64,000 nucleotides of DNA from Thioclava sediminum (GTDB taxonomy: Bacteria > Pseudomonadota > Alphaproteobacteria > Rhodobacterales > Rhodobacteraceae): positions 310,001 through 374,000 of the forward strand of contig NZ_MPZV01000002.1 in NCBI RefSeq assembly GCF_002020355.1, read 5' to 3'. A model generated the notes under the pieces. That model did not search any database. It had not been told where the DNA came from and worked only from the letters and a program-made list of their open reading frames with translations. Position 1 is the stretch's first letter. Each line of letters opens with the position of its first letter. Of the stretch, positions 46,104 to 55,312 are shown one piece after another. The position numbers and the translations under genes were made by a program.

Positions 46104-48605
46104 TCAGCCGTCGACGCGGATTCGCGCGTTGCTCGGATCGTGCGGGCTGTCCTCGGTCACTTCCGCCGGGTAATCGGCGCCGAGGATACGCACGCTCAGC
46201 TTGGTGCCCGGCTCCGCCAGATCGGGGCGCACATAGCCCATGCCGATCTGCTTGCCGAAGGCCACCGACCAGCCGCCCGAGGTCAGACGCCCGACACGCT
46301 CGCCATCCTTTTTGATGACTTCCTTGCCCCAGGGATCGGCATCGTCCGGCCCGTCGATCAGAAGCGTCACGCATTTCGAGCGGATGCCGGTGTCGAGCAT
46401 CGCCTGCTTTCCGGTGAACTCCTTCTCGAGGTCGATGAAGCGGTCGAGACCGGCTTCCTGCGGGGTCGCGTCGCGGCCCAGCTCGTTGCCGAAGGCGCGA
46501 TAGCTCTTCTCCTGACGCAGCCAGTTCTGCGCGCGTGCGCCGACGAGCTTCATGCCGTGCTTCTCGCCCGCCTCGACCAGCAGGTCCCAGAGGTAGCGGC
46601 CGAATTCGACCGGGTGATGCAGTTCCCAGCCCAGCTCGCCCGTATAGGCCACGCGCACGGCGCGGACCGGGCACATGCCCAGCTCGATATTGCGCATCGA
46701 GAGCCACGGGAAGCGCTTGTTCGACAGCACCGTCTCCGGATAGGCGTCCTTGACCACCTCCTGCAGGATCTTGCGCGCATTGGGACCCGCCAGCGCGAAG
46801 ACGCCCCATTGGGTCGTCACGTCGTGGCAATCGACATAATCGCCGCCCGCGGCGCGGAAATCCTCGATCGATTTACGCAGGAAGTCGCCGTCGTAATCGG
46901 TCCAGGCGCCCGCCGAGATCAGGTAGTACTCGTCCTCGGCCAGACGCACGATCGTGTATTCGGTGCGGGTCGTGCCGGCTTCGGTCAGCGCGTAGGTCAG
47001 GTTGATCCGGCCCACTTTCGGCAGCTTGTTGCAGGTGAAGGCATCGAGGAAGGCGGTCGCGCCGGGGCCACGCACCATATGTTTGGTGAAGGCGGAGGCG
47101 TCGATCAGACCGGCGGTGTCGCGCAGCGCCTCGGCCTCGGCCTTGGCATATTGCCACCATTCCCCGCGACGGAACGAGCGGCTGTCATGGTCGAAGCTCG
47201 AAGGCGCATCCTTGGGCCCGTAATAGTTCGGGCGTTCCCAGCCGTTTGTCTGGCCCATCTGCGCGCCTGCCGCGATCTGGCGATCATAGGCGGGAGCGGT
47301 GCGCAGCGGACGGCAGGCTTCGCGCTCTTCATCGGGGTGGTGCAGGATGAAGACGTGCTCGTAGGCCTCTTCGTTCTTGCGCGCCGCGTATTCGGTCGTC
47401 ATCCACGAGCCATAGCGCTTGGGATCGAGCGAGGCCATGTCGATCTCGGCTTCGCCCTCGACCATCATCTGCGCGAGGTAATAGCCGGTGCCGCCCGCAG
47501 CCGTGATGCCGAAGGAGAAGCCTTCCGCCAGCCACATGTTGCGCAGGCCCGGCGCGGGGCCGACCAGCGGGTTGCCGTCGGGCGTGTAGCAGATCGGGCC
47601 GTTGAAATCGTCCTTCAGACCGACTTCCTCGGAGGTCGGGAGACGATGGATCATCGACATGTATTCTTCTTCGATACGCTCCAGATCGAGCTGGAACAGA
47701 TCGGCGCGGAAGGTCTCCGGCACGTCATAGAGGAAGCGCGCGGGCGCGTTGCGCTCATAGGGGCCGAGAATCCAGCCGCCGCGTTCCTCGCGGACATACC
47801 ATTTCGCATCGGCATCGCGCAGCACCGGGTGCTCGGGATTGCCCTCGGCGCGCCATTTGACCAGCGCCGGGTCGGCATCGGTGACGATGAACTGGTGCTC
47901 GACCGGGATCGCGGGGATCTTGATGCCCAGCAGGCGTGCGGTGCGCTGTGCGTGGTTGCCGGTGCAGGTCACGACATGCTCGGCGCGGATCTCGATCTCT
48001 TCGCCGGAGCCGACGAGGTTGCCGCCCTTCTCGACCATCTTCTCGAGCGTGACGACCCATTCCGAGCCGGTCCAGCGATAGGCGTTGACCTGCAGCTTGC
48101 GCGCGATCTCGGCACCGTGCTGGCGCGCGCCTTTGGCCATCGCCTGCGTCACGTCGGCGGGGTTGATATAGCCGTCCTGCGGGTGGAACAGCGCGCCCTT
48201 GAGGTCCTCGGTGTTCAGAAGCGGCCAACGTTCCTTCATCTGCGCGGGCGTCAGGAACTCGTGATAGACATCCGCGGTCTCGGCGACGGAGGAATAGAGC
48301 TTGTACTCGTCCATCCGCTCTTGCGTCTGCGCCATGCGCAGGTTGCCCACGATCGCGAAGCCCGCGTTCAAACCGGTCTCGGCCTCAAGCGTCTTGTAGA
48401 AATCGACCGAGTATTTGTGGATGTGGGTCGTCGCGTAGCTCATGTTGAACAGCGGCAGCAGACCCGCCGCGTGCCAGGTCGAGCCCGAGGTCAGCTCGTC
48501 GCGCTCGATCAGCAGCGTGTCCCAGCCCGCCTTGGCAAGATGGTAGGCGACACCGCACCCGACTGCGCCGCCACCGACGACCAAAGCTTTCACATGGGAT
48601 TTCAT
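46104..48605 (-). CDS. FAD-dependent dehydrogenase with GcvT domains (dimethylglycine/sarcosine dehydrogenase-like)
   Basis: 833 aa. The N-terminal FAD domain (DAO type) has ALVVGGGAVGCGVAYHLAKAG, with the GxGxxG fingerprint and the Glu of LLIERDELTSGSTWHAAG. The C-terminal half is a GcvT/aminomethyltransferase fold with folate-binding-type residues (YLISAGAWTDYDGDFL; AFNELGRD-like KSYRAFGNELGRDATP). This architecture oxidatively demethylates N-methyl amino acids such as dimethylglycine and passes the methyl group to tetrahydrofolate. Exact substrate uncertain. ATG 48605 follows AAGGAGG. Confidence 0.85.
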   Translation of the reverse strand: MKSHVKALVVGGGAVGCGVAYHLAKAGWDTLLIERDELTSGSTWHAAGLLPLFNMSYATTHIHKYSVDFYKTLEAETGLNAGFAIVGNLRMAQTQERMDEYKLYSSVAETADVYHEFLTPAQMKERWPLLNTEDLKGALFHPQDGYINPADVTQAMAKGARQHGAEIARKLQVNAYRWTGSEWVVTLEKMVEKGGNLVGSGEEIEIRAEHVVTCTGNHAQRTARLLGIKIPAIPVEHQFIVTDADPALVKWRAEGNPEHPVLRDADAKWYVREERGGWILGPYERNAPARFLYDVPETFRADLFQLDLERIEEEYMSMIHRLPTSEEVGLKDDFNGPICYTPDGNPLVGPAPGLRNMWLAEGFSFGITAAGGTGYYLAQMMVEGEAEIDMASLDPKRYGSWMTTEYAARKNEEAYEHVFILHHPDEEREACRPLRTAPAYDRQIAAGAQMGQTNGWERPNYYGPKDAPSSFDHDSRSFRRGEWWQYAKAEAEALRDTAGLIDASAFTKHMVRGPGATAFLDAFTCNKLPKVGRINLTYALTEAGTTRTEYTIVRLAEDEYYLISAGAWTDYDGDFLRKSIEDFRAAGGDYVDCHDVTTQWGVFALAGPNARKILQEVVKDAYPETVLSNKRFPWLSMRNIELGMCPVRAVRVAYTGELGWELHHPVEFGRYLWDLLVEAGEKHGMKLVGARAQNWLRQEKSYRAFGNELGRDATPQEAGLDRFIDLEKEFTGKQAMLDTGIRSKCVTLLIDGPDDADPWGKEVIKKDGERVGRLTSGGWSVAFGKQIGMGYVRPDLAEPGTKLSVRILGADYPAEVTEDSPHDPSNARIRVDG

Positions 48606-48874
48606 CGCGGGGCCTCCTTGCCGATACGGACGTAGGGGCAGATTGACCCTCATATTCGCAAACGCAATCCGATCCGGGCGACATTCGCGCGACAAAAACG
48701 ACAAAAGCGCACGCGCGGCGCTTTGGGGGCGCGGCGCCTGCCCGGCGGGACCCGCTTATGAAAGCTCAAGCCCCATTGGACGCACGCAAACCCGGCGATG
48801 ACGCTTCCGTGAGGCGAGTCGCGAATCCGTGTTTTGTTCCCGCGAATTGCAAAAATTTTTCCCCCATTTGCACA
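48606..48874. other. Noncoding upstream region of the FAD/GcvT and PRC-barrel genes
   Basis: With the promoter region to 48974 this makes a 369-base divergent gap. Open frames crossing it are shadows or continuations of the flanking genes. It includes a short AT-rich tract (48850-48870) on an otherwise GC-rich background. Confidence 0.45.
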
Positions 48875-48900
48875 GGAACTGTGCGCGGTTTCACCAGTTT
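48875..48900 (+). promoter_or_regulatory. Candidate ECF (EcfG-like) promoter of the PRC-barrel gene
   Basis: GGAAC (48875-48879), a 17-base spacer and GTT (48897-48899), followed by T. This fits the GGAAC-N16/17-GTT pattern of alphaproteobacterial general-stress promoters. About 75 bases before the ATG of a stress-type gene. The pattern is short, and whether this organism has EcfG is unknown. Confidence 0.3.
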
Positions 48901-48974
48901 TGAGACCATCAGAGGCCGGGGAAACCGGAAACCGGGACCGACGCGCCTCACGTAAAACGAAAGGGAGACGAGAT

Positions 48975-50222
48975 ATGAAAAAGCTCATCACCACTACCGC
49001 CATCGGCCTGATGCTTGCCCTGCCCGCACATGCCGAAGACAAAGCAAACGCCAACGCGACGGCTGAAGCCAACGCGAACGCTTCGGCCAACATGTCCGGC
49101 GACATGTTCATGAAGTCGATTCCGGACTCCTTCAACGCTTCGGGCCTCATGGGCAAGCGCGTTTACATCTCGAAGGACAAGGTCGACGCCAAGACCGCGA
49201 TCAACGAAGCGCAGGACAGCTGGGATGACGTTGGCGAAGTCAGCGACGTCGTGATCGGCACCAACGGCGAAGTCGATGCCGTGCTCGTCGACGTGGGTGG
49301 TTTCCTCGGCATTGGCGAGAAAACCGTCGCGATCTCGATGGATTCGCTCAACCTGATCCCCGACGGCGACACCGACAATTCCTATTTCGTCGTCGCTCAG
49401 GGCAGCAAGGACCAGCTGGACCAAGCACCGAAATATGACGCCGAAATGCAGACTGCGTTCAGCGCGGATGCCAATGGCGACATGAACGGCAACGGCGAAG
49501 ACATGCAGAACGCCGATGCGTCGCAGAAGATGGATGAGGCTGGCGACAACGCCGAAGCCGCTGCCACCGCGACCGCCGCTGCTGCAGGCGCCGCTGCGAA
49601 CGAAGCTGCCGACAAGACCGCTCAGGCTGCCGACAACGCAGGCGAAGCTATGGACAACGCCGCCGAGAACACCGCCGACGCTGCTCAGAACGCCGCGCAG
49701 GAAACCGAGCAGGCGATGAACAACGCTGGCGACAAGACCGAAGAGATGGCGAAAGACGCCGCTCAGAACACCAAGGAAGCTGCAAACGCGACTGGCCAGG
49801 CCGTCGAGAACGCGGCCGACAACGCTGGCGAAGCGACCAAGGAAGCCGCGAACGAGACCGGCAACGCGATCGACGACGCTGTCGACAGCACTGCCGCTGC
49901 CGTGGGCACCATGGGTCAAGCTGACCAGGAAGACGGCCAGAAAGTCGATATCGCTTCGGTCGCTCCCGACACGCTGCGTGGTGAAGGCGTCTATGGCCCG
50001 AACGACGACAAGGTCGGCGACGTGTCCGAGCTGGTTCAGGGCAATGACGGTAAAGTCTCGGGCGTCGTGATCGACGTGGGTGGCTTCCTCGGCATTGGCG
50101 CCAAGCCGGTCGAAATCAAGGCGAGCGAGCTGACCGTTCTGCAGAACGACACCTCGATCACCGTGCATACCGGTCTGACCGAAGAGCAACTGAAGAAGCT
50201 TCCGAAATACGAAGCGAAGTAA
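48975..50222 (+). CDS. Secreted double PRC-barrel protein with Ala/Asn-rich coiled-coil linker
   Basis: 415 aa. Signal peptide ends PAHAE near residue 20. Two PRC-barrel domains (about 45-145 and 330-412) both contain the VGGFLGIG block. They flank a roughly 150-residue Ala/Asn/Glu/Lys-rich low-complexity region with 11-residue-like repeats (NAAENTADAAQNAAQETEQ and similar) that resembles LEA or apolipoprotein-like helices. Likely a stress-related envelope protein. ATG 48975 follows AAGGGAG. The gene ends in a terminator. Confidence 0.8.
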   Translation: MKKLITTTAIGLMLALPAHAEDKANANATAEANANASANMSGDMFMKSIPDSFNASGLMGKRVYISKDKVDAKTAINEAQDSWDDVGEVSDVVIGTNGEVDAVLVDVGGFLGIGEKTVAISMDSLNLIPDGDTDNSYFVVAQGSKDQLDQAPKYDAEMQTAFSADANGDMNGNGEDMQNADASQKMDEAGDNAEAAATATAAAAGAAANEAADKTAQAADNAGEAMDNAAENTADAAQNAAQETEQAMNNAGDKTEEMAKDAAQNTKEAANATGQAVENAADNAGEATKEAANETGNAIDDAVDSTAAAVGTMGQADQEDGQKVDIASVAPDTLRGEGVYGPNDDKVGDVSELVQGNDGKVSGVVIDVGGFLGIGAKPVEIKASELTVLQNDTSITVHTGLTEEQLKKLPKYEAK

Positions 50223-50269
50223 TCTTCGGATGATGTGACGGAGAGCCGGGGGCAGCCCTGCTCCCAGCG

Positions 50270-50297
50270 AAGGCCCCGGGAATTTCCCGGGGCCTTT
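50270..50297 (+). terminator. Intrinsic terminator of the PRC-barrel gene
   Basis: AAGGCCCCGGGAA (50270-50282) pairs perfectly with TTCCCGGGGCCTT (50284-50296). The single-base apparent loop would open to a few bases in RNA. Followed by T. Confidence 0.78.
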
Positions 50298-50333
50298 CGT
50301 CATCGCCGGACCGACTCAACCGAAGCCCAAATG

Positions 50334-50360
50334 AAAAGGCCCCGGATCTCACCGGGGCCT
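50334..50360 (-). terminator. Intrinsic terminator of the 2-hydroxyacid dehydrogenase gene
   Basis: On the minus strand GGCCCCGG and CCGGGGCC form a stem with a 6-base loop, followed by TTTT. Confidence 0.75.
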
Positions 50361-50379
50361 CAAAACAGTTTCGCGCGGA

Positions 50380-51366
50380 TCAGGTCATCGACGGCACGAC
50401 CAGATCCGGCGGGCGGTGCCCGTCGGCGAAGGTCTTGATGTTGACCAGAACCTTCTCGCCCATCTCCACGCGCCCCTCGACGGTGGCCGAGCCCATATGC
50501 GGCAGCAGCACCACGTTCGACAGCTCGCGCAGCCGCGGATTGACCTCCGCGCCATGCTCGAACACGTCGAGACCGGCCCCGGCCAGCTCGCCCGCGCGCA
50601 ACGCCCGCGTCAGCGCGTTCTCGTCGATCACCTCGCCCCGCGAAGTATTCACGATTACCGCCTCGGGCTTGAGCATCTTCAGCCGCCGCGCGTTGAGCAG
50701 GTGGAAGGTCGAGGGCGTATGCGGGCAGTTCACCGAGATCACGTCCATCCGGCTCACCATCTGATCGAGGCTGTCCCAGTAGGTCGCTTCCAACTCCGCC
50801 TCGATATCGGGGTGAACCTTGGTGCGGTTGTGATAGTGGATCTGCATCCCGAAGGCCTTGGCGCGCCGCGCCACTGCCTGACCGATCCGGCCCATGCCGA
50901 GAATGCCCAGCCGCTTGCCGCCGATGCGATGGCCCATGAAAGCGGTGGGCGCCCAGCCCTCCCAATTGCCCGCCTGCATATGCGCAAGCCCTTCGGGAAT
51001 GCGCCGCGTCACCGCCAGCATCAGCGCTATGGTCATATCGGCCGTATCATCGGTGACGACGCCGGGCGTATTCGACACCAGCACCCCACGCTGACGCGCC
51101 GAGGAAACGTCAATGTGATCGACCCCGGCACCGTAATTCGCGATCAATTTCAGCCGCTCGCCCGCCTGCGAGATCATCGACGCGTCGATCCGGTCGGTCA
51201 CGCAGGGCACGAGGACATCGGCGCGTTTCATCGCCTCGACCAGCTCCTCCCGGGTCATCTTGCGATCGTCGTGATTGAGCTCGACCTCGAACAATTCCTT
51301 CATCCGGGTCTCGACGACCTCGGGCAGGCGTCGCGTCACGACAACACTCAGGCGCGGTGCAGGCAT
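50380..51366 (-). CDS. D-2-hydroxyacid dehydrogenase (glyoxylate/hydroxypyruvate reductase type)
   Basis: 328 aa. The NAD(P)-binding motif LGILGMGRIGQAVARRAKAFG lies near residues 153-173. Catalytic residues are those of the family: Arg in VIVNTSRGEVID, Glu further on, and His in LLPHMGSAT. RREELVEAMKRADVLVPCVTDRI-type residues lead the substrate domain. Reduces glyoxylate, hydroxypyruvate or a related 2-oxoacid. Ends at its own terminator. Confidence 0.87.
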   Translation of the reverse strand: MPAPRLSVVVTRRLPEVVETRMKELFEVELNHDDRKMTREELVEAMKRADVLVPCVTDRIDASMISQAGERLKLIANYGAGVDHIDVSSARQRGVLVSNTPGVVTDDTADMTIALMLAVTRRIPEGLAHMQAGNWEGWAPTAFMGHRIGGKRLGILGMGRIGQAVARRAKAFGMQIHYHNRTKVHPDIEAELEATYWDSLDQMVSRMDVISVNCPHTPSTFHLLNARRLKMLKPEAVIVNTSRGEVIDENALTRALRAGELAGAGLDVFEHGAEVNPRLRELSNVVLLPHMGSATVEGRVEMGEKVLVNIKTFADGHRPPDLVVPSMT

Positions 51367-51550
51367 CTCGGTCCTCTCCTCTCTTCCATCGCGGGGCGGT
51401 TGGATGCAAACTGCCCCTCAAAGCGGGCAGGCACAAGGCCCGGCAAGAGCAGTAATGGCCGAAATCGACATGGGAGCGCAATTTTATTGCGCGCCGGATG
51501 TTGCAGACCCGCGGATCAGCCAGCGGGCGGGCCGGGATATGAGGCGGACG

Positions 51551-52192
51551 ATGACGGGCAGCAAAATCCTCGCGGCGGTATCCTCGATTGCGATTCTGGT
51601 CGGCGCAATCTGGAGCGTGTCGGGCAATGCCTCGGGCGCGCAGTCGAAATCGAACGCCCCCGCCGCTCAGCCCGCAGCAACCAGCCAGACCACCAAGCCG
51701 CAAGCGAAGCCCGCGGCCAAGCCCGCCCCCAACGGCCCCGACGTGCAACTGGCGAAACCCCAGCGCCGCGGCCCGGTCACCCACCTGCCGATCCCGCGCT
51801 ATGTCTCGCTCAAAGGCTCCAAGGGCAATGTGCGTCGCGGACCCTCGCTCTCGCACCGGATCGACTGGGTCTTCACCCATCCCGGCATGCCGTTGAAAGT
51901 CACCGCCGAATTCGGCCATTGGCGGCGCGTCGAGGATAACGAAGGTCAGGGCGGCTGGATTCACTACACGCTGATCTCGGGCGTGCGCAACGTGATCGTC
52001 ATGCAGGACATGGTGTCGCTCCACGCCCGTCCCGACCCGAAATCCGCAGTCACCGCCAAGGCACAGGCCGGCGCGATCGCGGGCCTCGGCGCCTGCACCC
52101 ACGATTGGTGCGAAATCGAAGGCTCTGGCGCGGATGGCTGGTTGCCGAAAACCGAAATCTGGGGTGTCGACCCCGACGAGACCCGTGACTGA
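51551..52192 (+). CDS. SH3-domain exported protein
   Basis: 213 aa. Signal anchor or signal peptide (KILAAVSSIAILVGAIW) is followed by a Pro/Ala/Lys-rich linker to about residue 75. Two SH3-like repeats follow: YVSLKGSKGNVRRGPSLSH and MVSLHARPDPKSAVT. Typical of envelope proteins that bind cell-wall components. I chose ATG 51551 (GAGG six bases upstream) over ATG 51539. Followed by the cation-efflux gene after 48 bases. Confidence 0.75.
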   Translation: MTGSKILAAVSSIAILVGAIWSVSGNASGAQSKSNAPAAQPAATSQTTKPQAKPAAKPAPNGPDVQLAKPQRRGPVTHLPIPRYVSLKGSKGNVRRGPSLSHRIDWVFTHPGMPLKVTAEFGHWRRVEDNEGQGGWIHYTLISGVRNVIVMQDMVSLHARPDPKSAVTAKAQAGAIAGLGACTHDWCEIEGSGADGWLPKTEIWGVDPDETRD

Positions 52193-52240
52193 GACGCTCA
52201 CCTGCGCTAGAGCATCGGCGCAAAGGTAGAAACGGCGGCG

Positions 52241-53125
52241 ATGGCCTATAGCGAAAACGAACACCGGATGAACACCTCGGCGGGTCTGGCCTCGGTCGGC
52301 ACCGCAGCACTGCTCGTGGCGATCAAGGCCTGGGCGCTGTGGCAGACCGGCGCGCTCTCCGTGGGCGCCTCGCTCGCCGACAGCGCGGTGGACCTGTTGA
52401 TCTCGGGCGCGGGGCTGCTCGCGATTCTCTATGCCGCGAAACCCGCAGATGACGATCACGCCTTCGGGCATAGCTCGGCCGAAGACCTCGCAGCCCTCGG
52501 TCAGGCGCTGATCGTGCTGGGCGCGGGCATCACGATCGGCATCACCGGCGTTCAGCGCCTGCTGGCCCCGACCCCGCCCCCGCTTGCCGCCGAAGGTATT
52601 GGGATCGCGGTCATGGTCGCCTCCGCAGGGATCACCTTCGGCCTGATCTGGTGGCAGGGCCGCGTGGCGCGCAAGACCGGCAACAAGGTCGTCGCCGCCG
52701 ACCGGCTGCACTATGTGGGCGACCTGCTGCCGACACTGGGCGCGATCCTCGCGCTCTGGCTCTCGCATGCCTTCGGCTGGGGCGACGTGGACAGCATTGT
52801 CGCGCTGATCGCCGCGGCGATCATGCTAGCTGGCGCGGCGAAGATCTTCATTGGCGCATGGCACGCGCTGATGGACCGCGCGGCCCCCGACGACGTGATC
52901 GAAGGCATCGCCAAGATCGCCCGCGACTGGCCCGGCGTGCGCGGCTTCCACGATCTCAAGACCAGGACGGCAGGCGCGCAGATCTTCGTGAATCTGCATA
53001 TCGAACTCGATGGCGACCAAACGCTGGAAGAGGCCCATGACATCGGCGCCGCGCTCAAACGCGCCATCGTCGAGGCCTATCCGCAGGCCGACGTCATCAT
53101 TCATAAGGACGTCTATCGGGGCTGA
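52241..53125 (+). CDS. Cation diffusion facilitator (CDF) transporter
   Basis: 294 aa, with six predicted membrane helices. The metal-binding SLADSAVDLLISG (helix 2) and ADRLHYVGDLLPTLGA (helix 5) carry the Asp/His site, DDDHAFGHSSAEDLAAL the HxxD-type residues, and a C-terminal cytoplasmic domain follows. Exports Fe2+, Zn2+ or similar divalent ions in exchange for protons. Confidence 0.85.
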   Translation: MAYSENEHRMNTSAGLASVGTAALLVAIKAWALWQTGALSVGASLADSAVDLLISGAGLLAILYAAKPADDDHAFGHSSAEDLAALGQALIVLGAGITIGITGVQRLLAPTPPPLAAEGIGIAVMVASAGITFGLIWWQGRVARKTGNKVVAADRLHYVGDLLPTLGAILALWLSHAFGWGDVDSIVALIAAAIMLAGAAKIFIGAWHALMDRAAPDDVIEGIAKIARDWPGVRGFHDLKTRTAGAQIFVNLHIELDGDQTLEEAHDIGAALKRAIVEAYPQADVIIHKDVYRG

Positions 53126-53160
53126 GCGCGGAGGGGGCGCTGCCCCCACGGCTTGCGCCG

Positions 53161-53240
53161 CCCCCCGGGATATTTTGGCCAAGAGGAAGGCAGATCGTCC
53201 TGCTTCCAACTGCCCTAAATATCCCCGCCGGAGGCTCCGG
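53161..53240. repeat. Intergenic imperfect-palindrome repeat, copy 2
   Basis: The left end CCCCCCGGGATATTTTGGCC and the right end AAATATCCCCGCCGGAGG are largely complementary, with AAGAGGAAGG-type inner parts. Its ends match those of the copies near 45966 and 56897. Located between the CDF gene and the M3 peptidase. Confidence 0.75.
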
Positions 53241-53253
53241 CATCACCACCCGC

Positions 53254-55275
53254 TCAGGCGGCCGGATCAAGCAGCCCGCGGCCCTTCAGCAGAGGCTCGA
53301 CCCCCGGCATCTTGCCCCGGAACTCGGTGTAAAGCTCCTCCGGCGGCCGCGAATTGCCTGCAGACAGCACGAAGCGTTCGAGTTTCGCCGCCGTTTCCGG
53401 GTCGAACACGTCGCCCGCTTCCTCGAAGGCCTCGAACGCGTCAGCATCCATCACTTCCGACCACATGTAGCTGTAATAGCCCGACGAGTAGCCGTCGCCC
53501 GAGAAGACATGGGCGAAATGCGGCGTCGCGTGGCGCATCCGGATCGCATGCGGCATGCCGATCTCGCGCAGCACCTCGGCCTGTTTCGCCATCGGATCTT
53601 CGGGGGCTGCGCTCTCGTGGAAGGCCAGATCGACCAGCGCCGAGCCCAGATATTCCACCGTCGAGAAACCCTGATCGAAGGTGGCGGCCCCTTTCAGCTT
53701 CTCGCGCAGCTCCATCGGCATCGGCTCGCCGGTCTTGTAATGGCGCGCGTGTTTTTCCAGCGTCTCGGGCACGTCGAGCCAATGCTCGTAAAGCTGGCTC
53801 GGGAGTTCCACGAAATCGCGCGCGACCGAGGTGCCCGAGAGGAACTGATAGGTCACATCCGACAGCATCTGGTGCAGCGCATGGCCGAATTCATGGAACA
53901 GCGTGCGCGCGTCGTCATGGCTGAGCAGCGCCGGATCGCCCTTGGCAAAGTTGCACACGTTCACCACGATCGGCACGGGCGCGCCGCCGAGCTTGCGCTG
54001 CGAGCGCATCGCCGAGCACCACGCCCCCGAGCGTTTCGAGCCGCGCGCGAAATAATCGCCGAGGAACACGGCCAGCACTTCGCCCCCGCGCGAAACCTCC
54101 CAGCCGCGCACGTCAGGGTGATAGAACGGCCCGTCGATCTCCTTGAACTCCAGCCCGAAGAGGCGGTTCGCCGTATCGAAAGCAGCCCCGATCATCGCGT
54201 CGAGCGAGAGGTAGGGCTTGATCTGCCCCTCATCGAAATCATGCTCGGCCACGCGGCGCTTCTCGGCATAGTAGCGCCAGTCCCACGGCTCCAGATCGCC
54301 GTTGATCCCGTCGGCATGCATCATCTCGGCCAACTTCGCGGCATCCGCCTCGGCGGCAGCCTTCGCAGGCTCCCAGACGCGCATCAGAAGACCGCGCACC
54401 GCTTCGGGCGTCTTGGCCATCTCGGGCTCCAGCTTGTAGGCGGCGAAACTGTCATAGCCCAGAAGCTTCGCGCGTTCCTCGCGAAGCCTCAGCACCTCGG
54501 CGGCGATCTCGCGATTGTCGGTCTCGCCGCCATTCGCCCCGCGCGACGTCCAGGCTTCATAGGCGATGCGCCGCAGCTCGCGACTGGGCGAGAATTGCAG
54601 GAAAGGCACGATCAGCGAGCGCGAGAGCGTCAGCACCGGGCCGTCCTGCCCGCGCTCCTTGCCTGCCGCGCGGGCGGTGTCGATAACGAAGTCAGGCAAA
54701 CCTTCGAGGTCTTCCTCGGCCAGCGGGCGGAACCAGCCGCTCTCGTCGGCCAGCAGGTTCTGACTGAACTGCGTGGTGATCGAGGCGAAGCGCTGCTTGA
54801 TCTCGCGCATCCGTTCGGCCGCGTCCCCTTCCAGTGCCGCGCCCGACCGGGTGAACATCTGGTAATATTGCTCCAGAAGGCGCGCTTGCTCGGCGTTCAG
54901 CCCGAGGCTGTCGCGGCTCTGCCAAAGCGTATCGATCCGCCCGAACAGCGCGGTGTTCATCGTGATCTCGGAGGAAAACGCCGCGAGCTTCGGCGCCAGA
55001 TCGCGCATCAGCTCCTGCCGCGCTGGCGTCGCATCGGCCCCGGCGAGGTTGTAGAACACGCCTGCAACCTTTTCGAGCGCCTCTTCCGCCAGCTCCATCG
55101 CCTCGATTGTATTGGCGAATGTCGGGGCGTCGGGCGAGTCCGCGATCGCCGCGATATTGGTGCGCGCCTCGGCCAGCGCCGCGTCGAACGCAGGCGCAAA
55201 ATCGGCGTCGGAAATCTGCGCGAAGGGCGGCAGTTCGTAGGGGCCGGTCCAGTCGGCGAGAAGCGGGTTGGTCAT
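53254..55275 (-). CDS. dcp: M3-family dipeptidyl carboxypeptidase
   Basis: 673 aa, the size of Dcp. The zinc site HEFGHALHQML (HExxH) is followed by ASRD-like DFVELPSQLYEHW, whose Glu is the third ligand. Residues near the C-terminus, YSSGYYSYMWSEVMDADAF, are also conserved in Dcp/oligopeptidase A. Removes dipeptides from peptide C-termini in cytoplasm or periplasm. No signal peptide. ATG 55275 follows AAAGGAG. Confidence 0.9.
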   Translation of the reverse strand: MTNPLLADWTGPYELPPFAQISDADFAPAFDAALAEARTNIAAIADSPDAPTFANTIEAMELAEEALEKVAGVFYNLAGADATPARQELMRDLAPKLAAFSSEITMNTALFGRIDTLWQSRDSLGLNAEQARLLEQYYQMFTRSGAALEGDAAERMREIKQRFASITTQFSQNLLADESGWFRPLAEEDLEGLPDFVIDTARAAGKERGQDGPVLTLSRSLIVPFLQFSPSRELRRIAYEAWTSRGANGGETDNREIAAEVLRLREERAKLLGYDSFAAYKLEPEMAKTPEAVRGLLMRVWEPAKAAAEADAAKLAEMMHADGINGDLEPWDWRYYAEKRRVAEHDFDEGQIKPYLSLDAMIGAAFDTANRLFGLEFKEIDGPFYHPDVRGWEVSRGGEVLAVFLGDYFARGSKRSGAWCSAMRSQRKLGGAPVPIVVNVCNFAKGDPALLSHDDARTLFHEFGHALHQMLSDVTYQFLSGTSVARDFVELPSQLYEHWLDVPETLEKHARHYKTGEPMPMELREKLKGAATFDQGFSTVEYLGSALVDLAFHESAAPEDPMAKQAEVLREIGMPHAIRMRHATPHFAHVFSGDGYSSGYYSYMWSEVMDADAFEAFEEAGDVFDPETAAKLERFVLSAGNSRPPEELYTEFRGKMPGVEPLLKGRGLLDPAA

Positions 55276-55312
55276 GGCGGGTCTCCTTTGCATCGCAAGC
55301 TAGGGCGCACGC

